DNA of 36,630 nucleotides from Sulfobacillus benefaciens (GTDB lineage: Bacteria; Bacillota; Sulfobacillia; Sulfobacillales; Sulfobacillaceae): assembly GCA_003023725.1 (NCBI GenBank), contig PXYT01000013.1, forward strand, positions 65,548 through 102,177, given 5' to 3'. A program made the translations under genes and the position numbers. Of the stretch, positions 33,276 through 36,630 are shown piece by piece (positions within the stretch are counted from its first letter, which is position 1; every line of letters begins with the position of its first letter). The notes below the pieces were generated by a model that had not been told where the DNA came from, searched no databases, and worked only from the letters and a program-made list of their open reading frames with translations.

Positions 33276-34652
33276 TTATCCCACGGCCTGGAAGAGACTG
33301 GACATTAGGGATTGTTCGACTGCGACCAGCTGGGCGGCAGCCTGATAACTTTGCTGTTCCTGAATCAGATGAGCGGATGACTGGTTGATGTCGACACCGG
33401 TCGCTGATTGGCGGGCGTTACTTAGAGACTGGAGTGTCTGATTGGCACTATTAAACAGATTTTGCGCATGTTGTCCCTCGTTCCCCACTTGGCCCACCAA
33501 GTTTGTGTAATATTGGCCGAACGTGTACTGGCCGAGAGAAGGATGGGTTGTCTGCATTAAATCACTCATGGCCTGCGCGTTGCTTCCGTCTCCCGGCGCA
33601 TTTTGTTGCGAGGCGGCGGCAATGCCCTGGGTTGTTAAGGCGGAAGAAACATGCATGGTTCCGGCACTGATTCCGGACGACGCGAAAAAGGGCCCCCCAT
33701 GGGCACTGCTATTGAGCTGATAACCCTGTGCCTGTTGGTTATTGACTGCATTAACCACGGACTGCGCCAGGCTGTTGAGTTGTGACAAATAGTTCGCAAT
33801 GTCGGCTCCGCCTTGCAAGAGGCCGGACAGTTCGCCGTTTTTCAATCCCGTCAGGGGCTGGCCGCCGAATTCGACTTGGTTGGTCCCGAAGGTGGAGGCG
33901 GACGGGCTGATGGATAGAGTATAAGCTTGGTTGTTGGAGACTAAAGGATTGTTGCCAAGATAGATGTTGACACTTTGGTCTGAATTGACTGTATAGGAAA
34001 TGTTGACCAATTGACTTAGTTGATCCATGTACAGTCCCCGTTGGTCCAAAAGCGCATTGGCGCTGCTTCCCGAACTGCTGACAGCGGTAATTTCGGTATT
34101 GAGCCGAGCAATTTCGCCTGTGAGGGTGTTGATTTGGCTGACAGTCGTGGTCAAGGATTGGTTTATGTTCTGAGTAGCTGCGTCTAATTGCTGGCTCATC
34201 CCGTTGAAAGTTCCTGCCAGAGATTTTCCCTGTTCCAGAACGGCCTGGCGCGAAGACAGGCTGTTGGGAGTTTGAGAGAGGGTCAACCAGGCATCGAAAA
34301 ACTTGCCCATGGCTTCCTGGAGGCCACTGGAGGACGGTTCCTGAAAAACATTTTGGATTTGGGACAAGACGGTGTTGAGACTTTTCCATCGGCCCATGGA
34401 TCCATACTGGGTGCGGACACTACGGGACAAAAACGCACTTTGCGCACGCGAAATGGCATCCACACTGACTCCCTGCCCCTGCAGCGTGCCGCTTAAGTCG
34501 GGAGAGGGGATGGGTGGAGTTTCCACGAGGTCGGTACTTTCTCGGTGATAGCCCGGAGTCGTTGCGTTGGCCATGTTGTTTCCTGTGACTTCCATCGCTA
34601 GTTGTTCAGCGGCCAGACTGCGGCCAGCAATGTTGAGAATGCTAAACGCCAT
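33276..34652 (-). CDS. flgK: flagellar hook-associated protein FlgK, 458 aa
   Basis: FlgK (HAP1) is the first hook-filament junction protein. The N-terminus MAFSILNIAGRSLAAEQLAM is followed by the axial motif TGNNMANATTPGYHRESTDL. A long helical region follows (TLSQTPNSLSSRQAVLEQGK), then a variable centre, and the C-terminal helix with SATGVDINQSSAHLIQEQQS and YQAAAQLVAVEQSLMSSLFQ. The ATG at 34652 has GAAGGGGC about 12 bases upstream. It lies 17 bp after flgN, in the order flgN-flgK-flgL-fliW-csrA. Confidence 0.95.
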   Translation of the reverse strand: MAFSILNIAGRSLAAEQLAMEVTGNNMANATTPGYHRESTDLVETPPIPSPDLSGTLQGQGVSVDAISRAQSAFLSRSVRTQYGSMGRWKSLNTVLSQIQNVFQEPSSSGLQEAMGKFFDAWLTLSQTPNSLSSRQAVLEQGKSLAGTFNGMSQQLDAATQNINQSLTTTVSQINTLTGEIARLNTEITAVSSSGSSANALLDQRGLYMDQLSQLVNISYTVNSDQSVNIYLGNNPLVSNNQAYTLSISPSASTFGTNQVEFGGQPLTGLKNGELSGLLQGGADIANYLSQLNSLAQSVVNAVNNQQAQGYQLNSSAHGGPFFASSGISAGTMHVSSALTTQGIAAASQQNAPGDGSNAQAMSDLMQTTHPSLGQYTFGQYYTNLVGQVGNEGQHAQNLFNSANQTLQSLSNARQSATGVDINQSSAHLIQEQQSYQAAAQLVAVEQSLMSSLFQAVG

Positions 34653-34669
34653 CTTTGAGATTGCCCCTT

Positions 34670-35002
34670 CTACAAATCAATATTGACCGCCCTAAACGGC
34701 GGATTGCCAATTAGCATCCGGACAAAATCGCAGTATCCCAACTGGGTGCCCAGAGTTTCGTGAAGAAATTGAGTTCTCTCCTGCCATATAGCTGCATGCC
34801 GATGGATTATTTGACGCTCTTCGCTATTGAGTTGGGCAATATCCGGTAGGTGGGTATTGATCCAGTTTAAGGGGTCCAATTCATCCTGCAGCAACTGGAC
34901 CAGTCGTTCGGCATCCCTAAGCGTGGCCGCTTCAATTTTTTGTTCGGTTAAAGTCTTCAGTGTCATTAAATGCGTGATTAAGGTGTCGAATTTGTCGTCC
35001 AT
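34670..35002 (-). CDS. flgN: FlgN-type export chaperone, 110 aa
   Basis: Chaperone for FlgK and FlgL. The protein is all-helical and 110 aa long, with the FlgN pattern: a leading helix (LITHLMTLKTLTEQKIEA, about 9-26), then AERLVQLLQDELDPLNWINT, and a second coil (ERQIIHRHAAIWQERTQF). The ATG at 35002 is preceded by AGGGGA. Sequence conservation in the family is low, so the position directly before flgK is the main support. It follows a YaaR-like gene. Confidence 0.78.
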   Translation of the reverse strand: MDDKFDTLITHLMTLKTLTEQKIEAATLRDAERLVQLLQDELDPLNWINTHLPDIAQLNSEERQIIHRHAAIWQERTQFLHETLGTQLGYCDFVRMLIGNPPFRAVNIDL

Positions 35003-35023
35003 AGGTCCCCTGTTCCTTATACG

Positions 35024-35416
35024 TCACATCAGCATGTCACACAACAGTCCGCGTATCAGTTCAAGTCGTTTCATCACCTCATGAGCCGGTGACGGTCTGG
35101 TCAAACTTTGGCGCAATGCTTCCAGCTCCGTATTCACATTTTGAAGATACACCATGTAGCGAAAGTGACCGGAAGGAGAAAAATAGCCTTCCGACTTAGC
35201 CTGATGTGTCTTCAAGGCACTTTGCAGGATGTCTCTGACGGTTCTTACATACCCATTGACACTTCCCAAACTGAGATGGTTTACCACAGTTTTTTCCTGC
35301 AAATCAAGCCGTGCCCACAGATTCTGTAATTCACCGGAAAGAGCGTGCCTGGGCATCAAGCGGCTTCCCGGGACAGTCTGTGCGACCCGCGATTCGATTA
35401 GTCTCTTAGCTTGCAT
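35024..35416 (-). CDS. YaaR-like (DUF327) protein, 130 aa
   Basis: Resembles the DUF327/YaaR family of unknown role. The helical body includes the recurring pattern GSVNGYVRTVRDILQSALKT (cf. YaaR L-x-x-Y-K-x-x-V-K-x-F-L), a polar turn, then HFRYMVYLQNVNTELEALRQ and the end MKRLELIRGLLCDMLM, matching the YaaR ending E-I-x-G-L-L-x-N-L. It begins the late flagellar operon where B. subtilis has yvyF and flgM. The ATG at 35416 has TGAGG a few bases upstream. A sigma-D-like promoter lies upstream at 35508-35535. FlgM or chaperone identity cannot be excluded. Confidence 0.6.
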   Translation of the reverse strand: MQAKRLIESRVAQTVPGSRLMPRHALSGELQNLWARLDLQEKTVVNHLSLGSVNGYVRTVRDILQSALKTHQAKSEGYFSPSGHFRYMVYLQNVNTELEALRQSLTRPSPAHEVMKRLELIRGLLCDMLM

Positions 35417-35507
35417 AGCCTCATTTTACGGGGACAGGGCGATCGGAGTCGAAGATTAGAAGGCATTTTATGAAAAAAATTTGCGGAAGGGGATGTCCTT
35501 AAGAAGG

Positions 35508-35535
35508 ATATCGCTGAAAAATCTAGAATACTTTA
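35508..35535 (-). promoter_or_regulatory. sigma-D-like promoter of the yaaR-flgN-flgK-flgL-fliW-csrA operon
   Basis: On the minus strand TAAAGTAT (-35; TAAA at 35535-35532) and AGCGATAT (-10; 35515-35508) are spaced 16 nt from TAAA to the octamer. They agree with the flagellar sigma consensus TAAA-N15-GCCGATAT at 10 of 12 positions, with one extra spacer base. Predicted start near 35500, about 84 bases before the yaaR-like gene. The -35 overlaps the right arm of the palindrome at 35533-35550. Confidence 0.5.
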
Positions 35536-35550
35536 GCATTGAAATGCTAA
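35533..35550. promoter_or_regulatory. perfect 8-bp palindrome, operator-like
   Basis: TTAGCATT-GA-AATGCTAA is a perfect inverted repeat with a 2-nt centre. It lies between the divergent Spo0E-like gene and the late flagellar operon and touches the -35 of the sigma-D-like promoter, so a bound protein could block that promoter. Confidence 0.5.
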
Positions 35551-35560
35551 TAACGAATTC

Positions 35561-35581
35561 ATGATAGAGTAACTTTATCAT
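35561..35581. promoter_or_regulatory. second inverted repeat upstream of the Spo0E-like gene
   Basis: ATGATAGAG (35561-35569) and CTTTATCAT (35573-35581) pair with one mismatch around a 3-nt centre, 10 bp before the ribosome site of the rightward Spo0E-like gene. Its place just before the gene suggests an operator or leader hairpin. Confidence 0.4.
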
Positions 35582-35599
35582 GTCAAAGAGGGTATCTTT

Positions 35600-35797
35600 A
35601 TGACCGATACAGACCATAGCATCTTGCAACGCGTGACAGAGCTTCAACGCGAGCTGGACAGGATTTATGCCGCAACGCTGGACATTAACCATCCGGACTT
35701 ACTGGCAGTCAGTCGTGAAATCAATGAGTTGCTTGTGGAGTATTTACGTAAACATCTTGTTGCACCGCCGCCCGAGCAAATGGCCAATGATCCTTGA
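35600..35797 (+). CDS. Spo0E-like protein, 65 aa
   Basis: Small helical-hairpin protein of the Spo0E family. Spo0E members dephosphorylate Spo0A-P and delay sporulation. The signature S-Q-x-L-D-x-x-I/V-x-x-Y appears as LAVSREINELLVEYLRKHL (S-R-E-I-N, about residues 36-54); the leading helix is LQRVTELQRELDRIYAA. The Gln and Asp of the strict motif are Arg and Asn here, so activity is uncertain. AAAGAGGG is seven bases before the ATG at 35600. It is divergent to the late flagellar operon and ends 4 bp before an opposing Spo0E-like gene. Confidence 0.7.
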   Translation: MTDTDHSILQRVTELQRELDRIYAATLDINHPDLLAVSREINELLVEYLRKHLVAPPPEQMANDP

Positions 35798-35801
35798 GAA
35801 C

Positions 35802-36002
35802 TCATCCTGAGATCTCTTCGCGGTGATGTTTATGCCAGTACTGTTGAACCGACACCACATATTCGTCAATTTCCTGACTGACTGTCAAAACGTCAGGATC
35901 TAAGTTGCCCTTGATTTTGGCTAGTGTGGTGAGCACGCTTTGCAACAGGCGGATTCTTTCGACGGCACGACGGTAATCGGTAGCACTTTGTAAGTAAGTC
36001 AC
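35802..36002 (-). CDS. Spo0E-like protein, 66 aa
   Basis: Second small Spo0E-type protein. The motif is SQEIDEYVVSVQQYW (S-Q-E-I-D, about residues 43-57) preceded by GNLDPDVLTV and the helix IRLLQSVLTTLAKI. It keeps Ser-Gln and Asp, so it is closer to the family than the neighbouring copy. The start is GTG 36002, because AAAGGAGAG lies eight bases upstream; an in-frame ATG at 36032 would lie above this site. It faces the other Spo0E-like gene with 4 bp between stops. A terminator separates it from the upstream 71-aa gene. Confidence 0.7.
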   Translation of the reverse strand: MTYLQSATDYRRAVERIRLLQSVLTTLAKIKGNLDPDVLTVSQEIDEYVVSVQQYWHKHHREEISG

Positions 36003-36038
36003 GACTTGTCTCTCCTTTCGAATGCGCGGCAAAAAAAG

Positions 36039-36076
36039 TATACCACGATCTGGGTAATAAGCAAGATCGTGGTATA
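36039..36076 (-). terminator. rho-independent terminator after the 71-aa gene
   Basis: TATACCACGATCT (36039-36051) and AGATCGTGGTATA (36064-36076) form a perfect 13-bp stem with a 12-nt loop. On the minus strand CTTTTTTTG follows directly. This fits a terminator for the small gene 36095-36310 and lies upstream of the leftward Spo0E-like gene. Confidence 0.85.
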
Positions 36077-36094
36077 TGTGCCATAAATTGTTAT

Positions 36095-36310
36095 TTACTT
36101 CATCCCCAACTGTTTTTTTACCCAGTACGTCAAAATTTCCCCGGTTCCGACACCATTTTGACGTGCCGTTTTGCGGAATTGATCGAACATCTGAAATACT
36201 TCCGCCTGAGCTTCGGCGTGTCCTTCGGTCGGTCTCACGGAGACGTGAATACCTTCTCTGTTTTTTTCGATACTAAAGTCATAGCCGGCAAATCGCGCTT
36301 TACGGGTCAT
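36095..36310 (-). CDS. hypothetical 71-aa protein under a sigma-D-like promoter
   Basis: Small soluble, charged protein that I do not recognise. An N-terminal beta-like part (ARFAGYDFSIEKNREGIHVS, then VRP) is followed by a helical part (EAQAEVFQMFDQFRKTARQN) and the end EILTYWVKKQLGMK. The ATG at 36310 has AAGGAGG eight bases upstream, a very good site. A sigma-D-like promoter (36332-36357) lies directly before it and a terminator follows it, so it appears to be a single-gene transcription unit of the motility regulon. Confidence 0.75.
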   Translation of the reverse strand: MTRKARFAGYDFSIEKNREGIHVSVRPTEGHAEAQAEVFQMFDQFRKTARQNGVGTGEILTYWVKKQLGMK

Positions 36311-36331
36311 TGGGGGATCCTCCTTTCGGTC

Positions 36332-36357
36332 TCATCGGCAGTCTTAATTTTAGTTTA
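36332..36357 (-). promoter_or_regulatory. sigma-D-like promoter of the 71-aa gene
   Basis: On the minus strand TAAA (36357-36354) is followed after 14 nt by GCCGATGA (36339-36332), close to TAAA-N15-GCCGATAT of flagellar sigma factors. The predicted start is a few bases after, just before the AAGGAGG ribosome site. Confidence 0.6.
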
Positions 36358-36426
36358 GCATAGAATTGCGGCGTGAGTCTAAAGTGCACGAGGCGGGTCC
36401 ACCATAACGAAACGTGGCCTTAGAGA

Positions 36427-36455
36427 TTGACATTTTAGATCTCCGCACGTATAAT
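36427..36455 (+). promoter_or_regulatory. consensus sigma-A promoter of the tRNA genes
   Basis: TTGACA (36427-36432), 17 nt, then TATAAT (36450-36455): both hexamers and the spacing match the sigma-A consensus exactly. It ends 27 bp before the tRNA-fMet and fits a stable RNA operon. Confidence 0.9.
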
Positions 36456-36482
36456 AATCGTTGTGCATTGAAGAGTTGTCAC

Positions 36483-36559
<77 letters not shown>

Positions 36560-36560
36560 A

Positions 36561-36630
36561 GGCGGCGTAGCTCAGTTGGTTAGAGCACACGGTTCATACC
36601 CGTGATGTCGGTGGTTCGAATCCACCCGCC
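36561..36630 (+). tRNA. tRNA with CAT anticodon, probably tRNA-Met, truncated by the window end
   Basis: Starts one base after the initiator tRNA. The acceptor 5' arm is GGCGGCG, the D arm follows, and the anticodon CAT lies at 36595-36597 in a CACGG/CCGTG stem. The T arm GGTGG-TTCGAAT-CCACC is present; the sequence stops in the 3' acceptor strand after CGCC. It lacks the initiator features, so it is elongator Met, or less likely Ile with modified CAT. Confidence 0.93.

Noticed and set aside
35440-35470. CCGATC with an upstream TAAA near the yaaR-like start on the minus strand
   Set aside because: Spacer of about 19 nt is too long for sigma-D; the upstream pair at 35508-35535 fits better.

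Overview
The window is a motility locus of a spore-forming Gram-positive bacterium (Bacillota). Three things support this: the order and type of the flagellar genes (flgB-C-fliE-F-G-H-I-J, fliO-P-Q-R-flhB-flhA-flhF-flhG, and flgN-flgK-flgL-fliW-csrA, as in Bacillus and Clostridia), two small Spo0E-like proteins at the right end, and strong AGGAGG-type ribosome sites with frequent TTG/GTG starts. The moderately high GC and acidophile-like membrane proteins make me think of Sulfobacillus or a relative, but that is an impression, not a demonstration.

Layout. 1-3098: accessory genes (small unknown protein, MFS transporter, FxsA-like protein, and an opposing internally duplicated membrane protein). 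3099-3894: 796 bp without a convincing gene. 3895-18377 (+): a long motility cluster that begins with a short FliN-type protein carrying a FliM-like N-terminal peptide, a degenerate glycosyltransferase/TPR protein and an unknown 191-aa protein, then motA-motB, flgB-flgC-fliE-fliF-fliG-fliH-fliI-fliJ, a PilZ protein, fliK, flgD, a TIGR02530-type flagellar operon protein and flgE, ending at a strong hairpin. 18557-19513 (-): a two-TM K+ channel with an RCK-like domain interrupts the locus. 19958-28930 (+): fliO-P-Q-R-flhB-flhA-flhF-flhG and two FlgF/FlgG-family rod genes, ending at a hairpin. 28944-29507 (-): a CwlQ-like lytic transglycosylase. 29593-31560 (+): fliL-fliM-fliN. 31508-35416 (-): yaaR-like, flgN, flgK, flgL, fliW, csrA, read right to left and convergent with fliN. 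35600-36310: two convergent Spo0E-like genes and a small unknown gene preceded by a sigma-D-like promoter. 36483-36630 (+): tRNA-fMet and a tRNA-CAT cut by the window edge, under a consensus sigma-A promoter.

Together the genes give the basal body (MS ring, rod, export gate and ATPase), stator, C-ring, hook and hook-filament junction, the placement GTPase/ATPase pair FlhF/FlhG, and the FliW-CsrA switch. Flagellin, FliD, FliS, FlgM, sigma-D and all chemotaxis kinases and receptors are absent from the window. The most interesting signals are the movement of the CheY-docking-type peptide from FliM (which lacks it here) to FliN-type proteins; a perfect 10-bp hairpin that would hide the Shine-Dalgarno of fliK using an anti-SD copy inside its own coding sequence; sigma-D-like promoters for the late operon and for an uncharacterised 71-aa gene; and paired Spo0E-like genes beside the late motility operon.
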